Part shown: in pieces, positions 52,327 to 59,742 of the stretch
How the letters are laid out: the number at the start of each line of letters is the position of its first letter
Position numbering within the stretch: position 1 is the stretch's first letter
Assembly: GCF_004329815.1 (NCBI RefSeq)
Contig: NZ_SJPE01000002.1
Coordinates: 1 to 64,000 of the forward strand
Source: Flavobacterium silvisoli
GTDB taxonomy: Bacteria; Bacteroidota; Bacteroidia; Flavobacteriales; Flavobacteriaceae
Direction: 5' to 3'
DNA length: 64,000 nt
Position numbers and translations under genes: made by a program
Notes under the pieces: model-generated
Database searches by the model: none
The model's input: the letters and a program-made list of their open reading frames with translations, nothing else
Told to the model about the DNA's origin: nothing

Positions 52327-53073
52327 ATGAAAATATTAGTTTGCATCAGTCACGTGCCTGATACTACTTCAAAAATCAACTTCGTTAACGGTGATTCTGA
52401 ATTTGATCCCAATGGGGTACAATATGTAATTAATCCAAATGACGAATTCGGGCTAACCAGAGCTATTTGGTTCCAAGAACAACAAGGCGCCAATGTAACG
52501 GTTGTGAATGTAGGAGGCCCTGACACTGAAGCTACCCTCAGAAAAGCATTAGCCATCGGTGCTAATGAAGCTATTCGCGTTAACGCTACTCCCACTGACG
52601 GTTTTTTTGTAGCCAAACAATTAGCAGAAGTAGCAAAAGCAGGAGGTTATGATTTGGTAATCTGTGGAAAAGAATCATTGGATTACAACGGAGGAATGGT
52701 TCCGGGTATGTTAGCCGGTTTACTGGATTACAACTTCGTAAATTCTTGTACCGAATTAACTATCGATGGAACATCAGCTAAAGCTGCCCGTGAAATTGAC
52801 GGCGGAAAAGAAACTATTTCAGCCTCTTTACCATTGGTAATAGGCGGACAAAAAGGATTGGTAGAAGAAAAAGACCTTCGCATACCAAACATGCGCGGAA
52901 TCATGACAGCCAGAACCAAAGTATTAACAGTACTAGAACCGGTTGCTGCCAATGTAAACACCAAAGCGGTAAAATTTGAAAAACCGGCACCAAAATCAGC
53001 GGTAAAACTATTTGCTGCCGACGATTTGGACGGATTGGTAAACGCCCTACACAACGAAGCTAAAGTGATTTAA
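52327..53073 (+). CDS. etfB: Electron transfer flavoprotein beta subunit
   Basis: EtfB (FixA family) carries AMP and, with EtfA, shuttles electrons from acyl-CoA dehydrogenases to the quinone pool. The 248-residue protein has ILVCISHVPDTTSKI at the N-terminus, the block ALAIGANEAIRV and the family signature around VEEKDLRIPNMRGIM. It is followed after 88 bp by etfA. Confidence 0.94.
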   Translation: MKILVCISHVPDTTSKINFVNGDSEFDPNGVQYVINPNDEFGLTRAIWFQEQQGANVTVVNVGGPDTEATLRKALAIGANEAIRVNATPTDGFFVAKQLAEVAKAGGYDLVICGKESLDYNGGMVPGMLAGLLDYNFVNSCTELTIDGTSAKAAREIDGGKETISASLPLVIGGQKGLVEEKDLRIPNMRGIMTARTKVLTVLEPVAANVNTKAVKFEKPAPKSAVKLFAADDLDGLVNALHNEAKVI

Positions 53074-53157
53074 GAATGAAGAATGTTGATTTAAGATTAC
53101 AGATTGTAATCCTTAATCACTTCAACAATCAAAAATCGTTAATCTAAAATCTAAAAT
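53074..53157. repeat. Inverted GATTnnn heptad arrays filling the etfB-etfA spacer
   Basis: The spacer is exactly twelve 7-bp units (84 bp) from the etfB stop to four bases before the etfA ATG. The left five units are GAnTnnn (for example GATTTAA, GATTACA) and, read on the opposite strand, the right units are ATTnnn (GATTTTA, GATTAAC). The two halves are inverted, so the mRNA would fold into a hairpin with about four paired bases in every seven. Confidence 0.85.
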
Positions 53158-53161
53158 TATT

Positions 53162-54130
53162 ATGTCACTATTAATATACGCAGAATCAGCAGACGGCAAA
53201 TTTAAAAAAGTAGCTTTCGAATTAGCTTCTTATGCCAAGAAAGTAGCTGAATCATTAGGAACAACCGTTACCGCAGTAACTGTTAACGCCGGTAATGTTT
53301 CCGATTTATCCAAATATGGAGTAGACAAAGTGTTAAAAGTAACCAACGACAAATTGGCCAATTTCAACGCAAAAGCCTATGCCGATGTGGTAAAACAAGC
53401 CGCTCAAAAAGAAGGAGCAAAAGTAATCTTATTGTCTTCAACTACAGACAGCTTATACATGGCTCCTTTGGTTGCCGTTGGTTTAGAGGCAGGATTTGCT
53501 TCTAATGTAGTGGGGTTGCCGGTAAGCACAACACCTTTTCAGGTCAAAAGAAATGCCTTTTCTAACAAAGCATTCAACATTACCGAAATCAGTACCGATG
53601 TTAAAGTATTGAGCTTGGCTAAAAACTCATACGGGTTAGTAGAAAGTACTGCCGCCGCCGCGGAAGAAGATTTCGCACCAAGCCTAAACGATGCTGACTT
53701 CAACGTAAAAGTAGCCTCAGTTGAAAAAACCACCGGAAAAGTAACCATTGCTGATGCAGATATTGTAGTATCCGGAGGACGCGGTTTAAAAGGCCCTGAA
53801 AACTGGGGAATGCTCGAAGAATTAGCTTCTGTTTTAGGAGCAGCAACCGCCTGTTCAAAACCGGTATCCGATTTAGGCTGGAGACCTCACAGCGAGCACG
53901 TTGGACAAACCGGAAAACCGGTAGCCACCAATTTATACATAGCCATCGGAATTTCGGGCGCAATCCAACACATTGCCGGAATCAACTCTTCAAAAGTAAA
54001 AGTAGTCATCAACTCAGACCCCGAAGCGCCGTTTTTCAAAGTTGCCGATTACGGTATCGTGGGCGATGCTTTTGAAATCGTACCGAAATTGACGCAAAAA
54101 CTAAAAGAGTTTAAAGCTCAAAACGCATAA
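53162..54130 (+). CDS. etfA: Electron transfer flavoprotein alpha subunit
   Basis: EtfA (FixB) holds FAD. The 322-residue protein has a variable N-terminal domain and the conserved FAD-binding C-terminal domain: [19 protein letters not shown] and [16 protein letters not shown], then [19 protein letters not shown]. It partners EtfB and ends at a terminator. Confidence 0.95.
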   Translation: MSLLIYAESADGKFKKVAFELASYAKKVAESLGTTVTAVTVNAGNVSDLSKYGVDKVLKVTNDKLANFNAKAYADVVKQAAQKEGAKVILLSSTTDSLYMAPLVAVGLEAGFASNVVGLPVSTTPFQVKRNAFSNKAFNITEISTDVKVLSLAKNSYGLVESTAAAAEEDFAPSLNDADFNVKVASVEKTTGKVTIADADIVVSGGRGLKGPENWGMLEELASVLGAATACSKPVSDLGWRPHSEHVGQTGKPVATNLYIAIGISGAIQHIAGINSSKVKVVINSDPEAPFFKVADYGIVGDAFEIVPKLTQKLKEFKAQNA

Positions 54131-54153
54131 TTCAATCTGTTAATTCAAATCAG

Positions 54154-54190
54154 GAGCTGTCGAAAATTATTTTTTGACGGCTCTTTTTTT
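54154..54190 (+). terminator. etfA terminator
   Basis: The stem GAGCTGTC / GACGGCTC (one G-U pair) is followed by a T-run of seven, 23 bp past the etfA stop. Confidence 0.75.
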
Positions 54191-54261
54191 ATTCCTTTCC
54201 ATTTTTAGAAGCGAAAAGTTTTTGTTACTTTGCAGTCCATTTTCCTGCCATACACTGCAAT

Positions 54262-54338
54262 CTTTTTTTGCATTTCCCTTCCGCTCATGCTACAGGGCAA
54301 TCCAAAAAAAGGATTTACGTTGCTGTCAGGGCTAAGAC
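54262..54338 (-). repeat. Dispersed GC-rich hairpin repeat, copy 6 (divergent)
   Basis: On the minus strand it starts AGCCCTGACAGCAACG, has the centre AAATCCTTTTTTTGGATT and ends with AGCGGAAGGGAAA. It shares the ends of copy 5 and lacks the CTAC/GTAG centre. Confidence 0.55.
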
Positions 54339-54393
54339 GGGAATTGTATTGAATTTTTGGAAACTTTTTCAAATTCTTTCAGTTCAGTTCACA

Positions 54394-54428
54394 AATCAAG
54401 AATCTAATACCAGCAATCTAAAATCCAA
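54394..54428. repeat. AATCnnn heptads before the nuclease gene
   Basis: Five 7-bp units (AATCAAG, AATCTAA, one divergent, AATCTAA, then AATCCAA) run without a gap up to the ATG at 54429. Confidence 0.75.
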
Positions 54429-55055
54429 ATGAGTTTAGTAAAACTAACCATAAAAGGAATTTCTTATAGTCAAACGCAAAACGGCGCTTATGCTTTGATA
54501 CTGAATGAAGCCGATGGAGAAAGAAAACTACCGATAGTCATCGGTGCATTCGAAGCCCAATCAATCGCCATTGCTTTAGAGAAAGAAATCAAACCTCCAC
54601 GTCCGTTGACTCACGATTTGTTTAAAAGTTTCGCCGATCGTTTTGACATCGTAGTGAAGCAGGTCATCATTCACAAACTGGTTGACGGAGTATTTTACTC
54701 GAGTATCATTTGCGAACGCGATAAAATAGAAGAAATCATCGATGCAAGAACATCGGACGCCATTGCCCTGGCACTGCGATTTAATGCACCGATTTTTACC
54801 TATAAAAATATTTTAGACAAAGCCGGTATTTACCTGAATCCGAATCCGGCCGAATTGGAAAACTCCGACTCTGAAGACGAGGGAGTACTTTCCACCCCGG
54901 AAACTTTCGGTTTAGACAGCGAAGGAAAATCAACAGATGTCTACGTAAGCATGAGTTTGTCTGAGTTACACGACGCTTTGGAAAGAGCCGTACAGGATGA
55001 GGATTATGAAAAAGCCGCCAAGATAAGAGACGAAATTTCGAAGAGAGAAAGTTAA
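54429..55055 (+). CDS. Bifunctional nuclease domain protein (DUF151, UVR tail)
   Basis: This 208-residue protein has an N-terminal bifunctional nuclease (BFN, DUF151) domain with the block EADGERKLPIVIGAFEAQSI and RTSDAIALALRFNAPIF, and a C-terminal UvrB/UvrC-like helical motif (LERAVQDEDYEKAAKIRDEI). It may act on RNA or DNA; the role in Bacteroidota is untested. Heptads stand directly before its ATG and after its stop. Confidence 0.85.
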   Translation: MSLVKLTIKGISYSQTQNGAYALILNEADGERKLPIVIGAFEAQSIAIALEKEIKPPRPLTHDLFKSFADRFDIVVKQVIIHKLVDGVFYSSIICERDKIEEIIDARTSDAIALALRFNAPIFTYKNILDKAGIYLNPNPAELENSDSEDEGVLSTPETFGLDSEGKSTDVYVSMSLSELHDALERAVQDEDYEKAAKIRDEISKRES

Positions 55056-55064
55056 AACTATTTT

Positions 55065-55176
55065 GAATTTTGAATGCTAAATGTTGAATTACTAATCCGT
55101 TCAATAAAAGTGTAATTAACAACGAAATCATTTGGATTAATTTATCATTCAACATTCAACATTTACCATAAAAACA
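55065..55176. repeat. Inverted heptad arrays in the nuclease-thyA spacer
   Basis: The 112 bp before the thyA ATG are sixteen 7-bp units. Left units GAATTTT and GAATGCT (from 55065) match, in reverse complement, the right units TCAACAT (two exact copies at 55149 and 55156); a less regular middle separates them. The element ends at the start codon. Confidence 0.75.
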
Positions 55177-56001
55177 ATGAAACAGTATCACGATTTAATG
55201 CGACACGTTTTAGAAAACGGCTGTCAAAAAGGAGACCGAACCGGAACCGGAACCAAAAGTGTTTTCGGCTACCAAATGCGTTTTGATTTGAGCGAAGGTT
55301 TTCCTATGGTAACTACCAAAAAACTGCATCTGAAATCGATTATCTATGAATTGCTTTGGTTTTTGAAAGGTGATACAAACATTGGTTATTTAAAAGAAAA
55401 CGGAGTTAAAATTTGGGACGAATGGGCAGATGAAAACGGTGATTTGGGTCCTGTTTACGGGCATCAATGGCGCAATTGGAACAGTGAAGAGATTGATCAA
55501 ATTGCCGAGTTGATTGACACTTTAAAGAAAAATCCCAACAGCCGACGCATGTTGGTTTCTGCTTGGAATCCTTCGGTTTTACCCGACACTTCAAAATCGT
55601 TTGCCGAGAACGTAGCTAACGGAAAAGCCGCTTTACCACCTTGCCATGCTTTCTTTCAGTTTTATGTGGCTGACGGTAAACTGTCTTGTCAATTGTATCA
55701 GAGAAGTGCTGATATCTTCTTAGGTGTTCCGTTTAATATTGCTTCCTATGCTTTATTTACGATGATGATTGCGCAGGTTTGTGATTTGCAGGTTGGTGAA
55801 TTTATTCACACGTTTGGAGACGCACACATTTACAACAATCATTTTGAACAGGTAGAATTACAATTGTCACGCGAACCGAGACCTCTGCCTAAAATGATAT
55901 TAAACCCGAACGTGAAGAACATTTTTGAGTTTACTTTTGAAGACTTCACTTTAATAAATTACGACCCGCATCCTCATATCAAAGGAGCCGTGGCGGTTTA
56001 G
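55177..56001 (+). CDS. thyA: Thymidylate synthase
   Basis: ThyA methylates dUMP to dTMP with methylene-THF. The 274-residue protein has the catalytic cysteine in [13 protein letters not shown] (Cys156), the phosphate-binding [13 protein letters not shown] and the ending [13 protein letters not shown]. folA, which regenerates the folate, is 460 bp downstream on the same strand. Confidence 0.97.
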   Translation: MKQYHDLMRHVLENGCQKGDRTGTGTKSVFGYQMRFDLSEGFPMVTTKKLHLKSIIYELLWFLKGDTNIGYLKENGVKIWDEWADENGDLGPVYGHQWRNWNSEEIDQIAELIDTLKKNPNSRRMLVSAWNPSVLPDTSKSFAENVANGKAALPPCHAFFQFYVADGKLSCQLYQRSADIFLGVPFNIASYALFTMMIAQVCDLQVGEFIHTFGDAHIYNNHFEQVELQLSREPRPLPKMILNPNVKNIFEFTFEDFTLINYDPHPHIKGAVAV

Positions 56002-56129
56002 CGCATTTCTCACAAAACACCCCGAGTGATTTTGCAGCATTAAGCCAACGAAAATATTTTTAGTCTGCAGAGAATTTCTTTAGCATTTTAAAAATAAATT
56101 CTACCTTTAATGCACTAATTTCAGTCTTT

Positions 56130-56468
56130 ATGGAAAGAGATCAACACGAATTATACGAATATGCCCGTGACAGAATCAAACAAAAAAAACGTTTGTATTT
56201 TCATTTCACGGTGCTGTTAATAGGTAGTTGTTTTTTGTTTGTTGCCAATAAATGGTTGTCTTTTTACCCGGACAGAACATGGTGGACATGGGCTGTGGCC
56301 GTTTGGTTGTTTCTTTTTCTACTTCACGCCATTAAGGTTTTTATCGTTGACAGCTTTATGAATAAACATTGGGAACGCTCTCAAATTGACAAACTGATGT
56401 TGCAGCAATCCAAAAAAATTGAGCAATTGAAAAACGATCTTGAGAACGCCAAACCCCCAATCAAATGA
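56130..56468 (+). CDS. 2TM domain-containing protein
   Basis: This 112-residue protein carries two membrane helices (about 22-41 and 50-72) of the 2TM-domain family, seen as a lone domain in Bacteroidota, sometimes fused to histidine kinases. The C-terminus is a short coiled coil (LMLQQSKKIEQLKNDLENA). It overlaps folA by four bases (ATGA), which suggests coupling. Confidence 0.82.
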   Translation: MERDQHELYEYARDRIKQKKRLYFHFTVLLIGSCFLFVANKWLSFYPDRTWWTWAVAVWLFLFLLHAIKVFIVDSFMNKHWERSQIDKLMLQQSKKIEQLKNDLENAKPPIK

Positions 56469-56947
56469 TTACACTCATAGCAGCAGTAGCTGAAAATAAT
56501 GCCTTGGGCAAAGACAACCAACTGCTTTGGCATTTGCCCGATGATTTCAAAAGATTCAAAAATCTGACCTCGGGTCATTACATCATTATGGGAAGAAAAA
56601 CTTTTGAAAGCTTCCCAAAGCCTTTACCCAATAGAACCCATGTCATTGTTACACGACAAAAAGACTATACCCCCGAGGGCTGTATAGTGGTAAATTCGTT
56701 GACAGAGGCTGTATCCGTTTGCCCAAAAGATGAAGAGGTATTTGTCATTGGCGGTGGTGAAATATACCATCAGGCTATTGGACTGGCCGATAAGATTGAT
56801 GTAACCAAAGTGCATCATCATTTTGATGCCGACACCTATTTCCCTGAAATTGACCCTAAACTATGGAAAGTAGTCTCTGAAGAGTTTCACCCTAAAGATG
56901 AGAAACACGACTTTGACTTTACTTTTACAACTTACGAAAGAGCATAA
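56465..56947 (+). CDS. folA: Dihydrofolate reductase
   Basis: FolA reduces dihydrofolate, which is produced by ThyA. The 160-residue enzyme has the N-terminal block AAVAENNALGKDNQLLWHLP, the acidic residue in LPDDFKRFK, the NADPH-binding IMGRKTFESF and the later VIGGGEIY. It overlaps the 2TM gene by four bases. Confidence 0.96.
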   Translation: MITLIAAVAENNALGKDNQLLWHLPDDFKRFKNLTSGHYIIMGRKTFESFPKPLPNRTHVIVTRQKDYTPEGCIVVNSLTEAVSVCPKDEEVFVIGGGEIYHQAIGLADKIDVTKVHHHFDADTYFPEIDPKLWKVVSEEFHPKDEKHDFDFTFTTYERA

Positions 56948-56970
56948 AAAAACACCCCGAAAGGTGTTTA
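56946..56970. terminator. folA terminator
   Basis: Stem AAACACC / GGTGTTT with an A-run on the left and short T-run on the right, directly past the folA stop. Confidence 0.65.
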
Positions 56971-56997
56971 AAATCAAAATAAATAATTGAGTTTTTG

Positions 56998-57315
56998 TTA
57001 GGCGTCCAATAATATTTGGCAGCTGAGAACAAAAATAATCAGTACCAAGATTAGGCCTGAGCATATCATTATCACATTGGAAACTTTTTGCGTGTACATT
57101 TCATAGAATCCTTTAACACCAAATACCACAAAAGTGCTGAAGGTGAAGTACGTCAAAATTTCCAAAAATTTATTTAACCCAATAAACAAATGCCATTCAA
57201 CCTCACTGCCCCCAATAAGATTGACTGAATCTTTTAAAAGAAGTATAAGGATAAAAGTTATTGCTAATGACAGCATCACCCATCTTATCTCTGAAATCAG
57301 AATTCTAGCATTCAT
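56998..57315 (-). CDS. Three-helix membrane protein of unknown function
   Basis: This 105-residue protein has three hydrophobic stretches (about residues 11-27, 51-68 and 79-100). It is not recognised. It is alone on the minus strand between folA and the menaquinone methyltransferase gene; no clear promoter is seen. Confidence 0.6.
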   Translation of the reverse strand: MNARILISEIRWVMLSLAITFILILLLKDSVNLIGGSEVEWHLFIGLNKFLEILTYFTFSTFVVFGVKGFYEMYTQKVSNVIMICSGLILVLIIFVLSCQILLDA

Positions 57316-57484
57316 GCATTAAATATTTTGATTTTTGATGTTACAAAGTTTCTAATTCTGAACGAGAAAAAAATCACCAACAATGGGGATTTTTTGATAA
57401 AAAATAAGGTAATTTTACTACAAATAAATTTTCATTTAAAAAAAGCTGTTAGCGCAAAGCATTCCGCTAATCAAAATATTGGCT

Positions 57485-57492
57485 TATATTTG
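57485..57492 (+). promoter_or_regulatory. -7 promoter box of ubiE/menG
   Basis: TATATTTG matches TAnnTTTG and lies 14 bp before the ATG at 57507. Confidence 0.6.
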
Positions 57493-57506
57493 TCGAAAAA
57501 TAACCC

Positions 57507-58238
57507 ATGTCTAAGAGCATTACCCCTTATAAAGATTCAACACTTGGCAAGAAAGAACAAGTAACCCAAATGTTTGACACCATTTCGGGGAATTATGACG
57601 GTTTGAACCGAGTTATATCGCTGGGTATTGATGTAAAATGGCGAAAAAAAGTAGTGGCTTTGGTTGCTGCAAAAAAACCGGAAACCATTTTGGATATAGC
57701 CACAGGAACCGGTGATTTGGCTATTTTGATGGCTTCGACCAGTGCCCAAAAAATAACCGGGCTCGACTTATCATCGGGTATGCTCGAAGTAGGCAAGAAA
57801 AAAATCAAGGACAAAAATTTATCCGACAAAATTGAAATGGTTTTGGGCGATAGCGAAAACATCCCTTATCCTGACAACTACTTTGATGCCATTACCGTTT
57901 CTTTCGGTATTCGAAATTTTGAAACCCTGGAAAAAGGCTTAGCTGAAATTTACCGCGTTTTAAAACCAAACGGTATTTTTGTGATTCTGGAAACTTCGGT
58001 TCCGGTTAAGTTTCCGTTCAAACAAGGATATACTTTTTACACTAAATACATCCTGCCGTTGGTTGGAAAACTTTTTTCTAAGGACAACAGTGCTTACGGA
58101 TACTTATCGGAATCAGCCGCTAACTTTCCTTTTGGCGAAGCCTTAAACAATATTTTACGAAAAACTTCGTTTATAGATTGTAAAGCAATGCCGCAAACTT
58201 TTGGAGTGGCGACTATTTACACGGCAACCAAAAAATAA
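57507..58238 (+). CDS. ubiE: Demethylmenaquinone methyltransferase
   Basis: UbiE/MenG methylates demethylmenaquinone in the last step of menaquinone synthesis, the only quinone of Bacteroidota. The 243-residue protein has SAM motif I DIATGTGDLAILMA, the UbiE signatures YDGLNRVISLGIDVKWR and RVLKPNGIFVILETS. porT follows within 22 bp; the pairing is conserved in Flavobacteria as far as I know. Confidence 0.93.
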   Translation: MSKSITPYKDSTLGKKEQVTQMFDTISGNYDGLNRVISLGIDVKWRKKVVALVAAKKPETILDIATGTGDLAILMASTSAQKITGLDLSSGMLEVGKKKIKDKNLSDKIEMVLGDSENIPYPDNYFDAITVSFGIRNFETLEKGLAEIYRVLKPNGIFVILETSVPVKFPFKQGYTFYTKYILPLVGKLFSKDNSAYGYLSESAANFPFGEALNNILRKTSFIDCKAMPQTFGVATIYTATKK

Positions 58239-58260
58239 AACTGAAGTTTTCAGCTCAACA

Positions 58261-58962
58261 ATGAAAAAAATATTTGTTCTATTCCTTTTGATTTCACTGC
58301 AATCCCAAGCGCAGTTGGGCAAAAGTTTGTTCACCAAAGACCCTATTATCAATTTGGAAAATTTTGACAAACAAAGAGTATATTGGGGATACTTTTTAGG
58401 ATTCAGTACGTTTGACTTCAAAACCGATTATAAAATTCCGGGATACGATATTGATGTTAAAGGACACACCGGATTCAATGTTGGACTAGTAGGTAGTTTA
58501 AGACTGCATGAATACATAGAACTCCGTTTTGAACCGGGTCTTTATTACGCCAGCAGAACCTTGACTTATTCAGGCTTCACCAGCGATCGTGATGCGGTAA
58601 GAGAAGTTAAAGCCACTTATATTGACTTTCCGTTACTGTTAAAATTCTCTTCATTAAGAACCGGAAATGTACGTCCTTACTTGGTTGGCGGATTATCGTC
58701 TACTTTAAATCTCTCCAGCAACTCCAAGTCAAAAGATGACAACCTGCAACAAAAGTTCAGAGTAAAACCCTGGACTCAAAATTACACATTCGGTTTTGGT
58801 GTTGACTTGTATTTTGAATATTTTAAATTTTCACCGTCCATCCGTGGCGTTTTCGGATTTAACGATGAATTAATTCGCGATAATGATCCTAACAGTCCTT
58901 GGACAAGCAATGTTGAATCATTGAAAACGCGTGCGGTTTTAATCAATTTTACTTTCCATTAA
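58261..58962 (+). CDS. porT: PorT-like outer-membrane protein (type IX secretion / gliding)
   Basis: This 233-residue protein has a signal peptide (ending QSQAQ) and an eight-stranded-type beta-barrel pattern. It matches the PorT/SprT family needed for type IX secretion in gliding Bacteroidota; a recognisable block is FDKQRVYWGYFLGFSTFDFK. ATG 58261 is chosen because it starts the signal peptide; the longer frame overlaps ubiE. The ubiE-porT order supports the call. Confidence 0.85.
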   Translation: MKKIFVLFLLISLQSQAQLGKSLFTKDPIINLENFDKQRVYWGYFLGFSTFDFKTDYKIPGYDIDVKGHTGFNVGLVGSLRLHEYIELRFEPGLYYASRTLTYSGFTSDRDAVREVKATYIDFPLLLKFSSLRTGNVRPYLVGGLSSTLNLSSNSKSKDDNLQQKFRVKPWTQNYTFGFGVDLYFEYFKFSPSIRGVFGFNDELIRDNDPNSPWTSNVESLKTRAVLINFTFH

Positions 58963-58973
58963 AAGCACACAAA

Positions 58974-59705
58974 CTAGAGTGTATTTCTTCTGAATTCGCT
59001 CAGAAAAATGGCAGTGGCTGTAGCCACGTTTAAACTTTCGGTTTGTTGCATTTCTCCAAATCTGGGAATCGAGATTCTGTTGGTGATTATTTTTTCTAAA
59101 GTTGCTGAAATACCATTGGCTTCATTACCCAAGACCAATATTCCTTCTGCCGGAAGCTTTTCATTGTACACATTTTTACCATCCATGAAAGTCCCGAAAA
59201 CCGGCAATTGAGTTTTGGAAACATAGTCATTTAAGTCGACATAATTTACTTTTACCCGGGTTACAGAGCCCATGGTTGCCTGTATAACTTTAGGGTTGTA
59301 CAAATCGACCGTTTCTTTGGAACACAATAATTGTTTTACCCCAAACCAATCACACAAACGGATGATAGTACCCAAATTTCCCGGATCGCGAATATCATCT
59401 AAAGCCACGATTAAACCTGAATCTTCAATTGTTGTTACTGCCGGAATTTTGAAAAGGGCCAGACACGGACTCGGAGAACTCAGGGCTGTAATGCGTTTCA
59501 TATCTTGCTCACGGATTACCGTTTTTTGTGCATCGGCAACCTTCGGGAAAACATCTTCTACTACAAATAAATGTTCCAGTACAAAATTTGATTGTAACAA
59601 TTCCTGTATTACTTTTACGCCTTCAGCCAGGAACAATTGAGCATCGTTTCGGTATTTTTTATACTGAAGACTGGTAATTAGTTTTATTTGGTTTTTACTA
59701 ACCAT
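58974..59705 (-). CDS. TrmH family (SpoU) RNA 2'-O-methyltransferase
   Basis: This 243-residue SPOUT enzyme has the N-terminal substrate-binding domain (KNQIKLITSLQYKKYR) and the three trefoil-knot motifs: LDDIRDPGNLGTIIRLCDWFG, LVLGNEANGIS and RISIPRFGEMQQTESLNVATA. It methylates a ribose in rRNA or tRNA; the site is not known. Confidence 0.9.
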   Translation of the reverse strand: MVSKNQIKLITSLQYKKYRNDAQLFLAEGVKVIQELLQSNFVLEHLFVVEDVFPKVADAQKTVIREQDMKRITALSSPSPCLALFKIPAVTTIEDSGLIVALDDIRDPGNLGTIIRLCDWFGVKQLLCSKETVDLYNPKVIQATMGSVTRVKVNYVDLNDYVSKTQLPVFGTFMDGKNVYNEKLPAEGILVLGNEANGISATLEKIITNRISIPRFGEMQQTESLNVATATAIFLSEFRRNTL

Positions 59706-59714
59706 AAAATACTG

Positions 59715-59722
59715 TACTTTTG
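59715..59722 (+). promoter_or_regulatory. -7 promoter box of tamL
   Basis: TACTTTTG matches TAnnTTTG and lies 20 bp before the TTG start at 59743. Confidence 0.55.
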
Positions 59723-59742
59723 AATTAAATATTTCGCATCAC

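Larger units (their letters stand above)
54131..54428. other. Intergenic region after etfA
   Basis: This 298-bp gap holds the etfA terminator (54154-54190), a promoter-like GTTACTTTGCAG near 54224, a divergent copy of the dispersed repeat (54262-54338) and heptads before the nuclease gene (54394-54428). No gene is seen. Confidence 0.65.

Noticed and set aside
54131..54428. Possible small RNA gene after etfA
   Set aside because: The region is explained by a terminator, a divergent dispersed repeat and heptads; no independent terminator is seen for an RNA.
57328..57564. 78-residue open frame before ubiE
   Set aside because: It crosses the ubiE promoter and start in another frame; the translation is Lys/Asn-rich low-complexity sequence.
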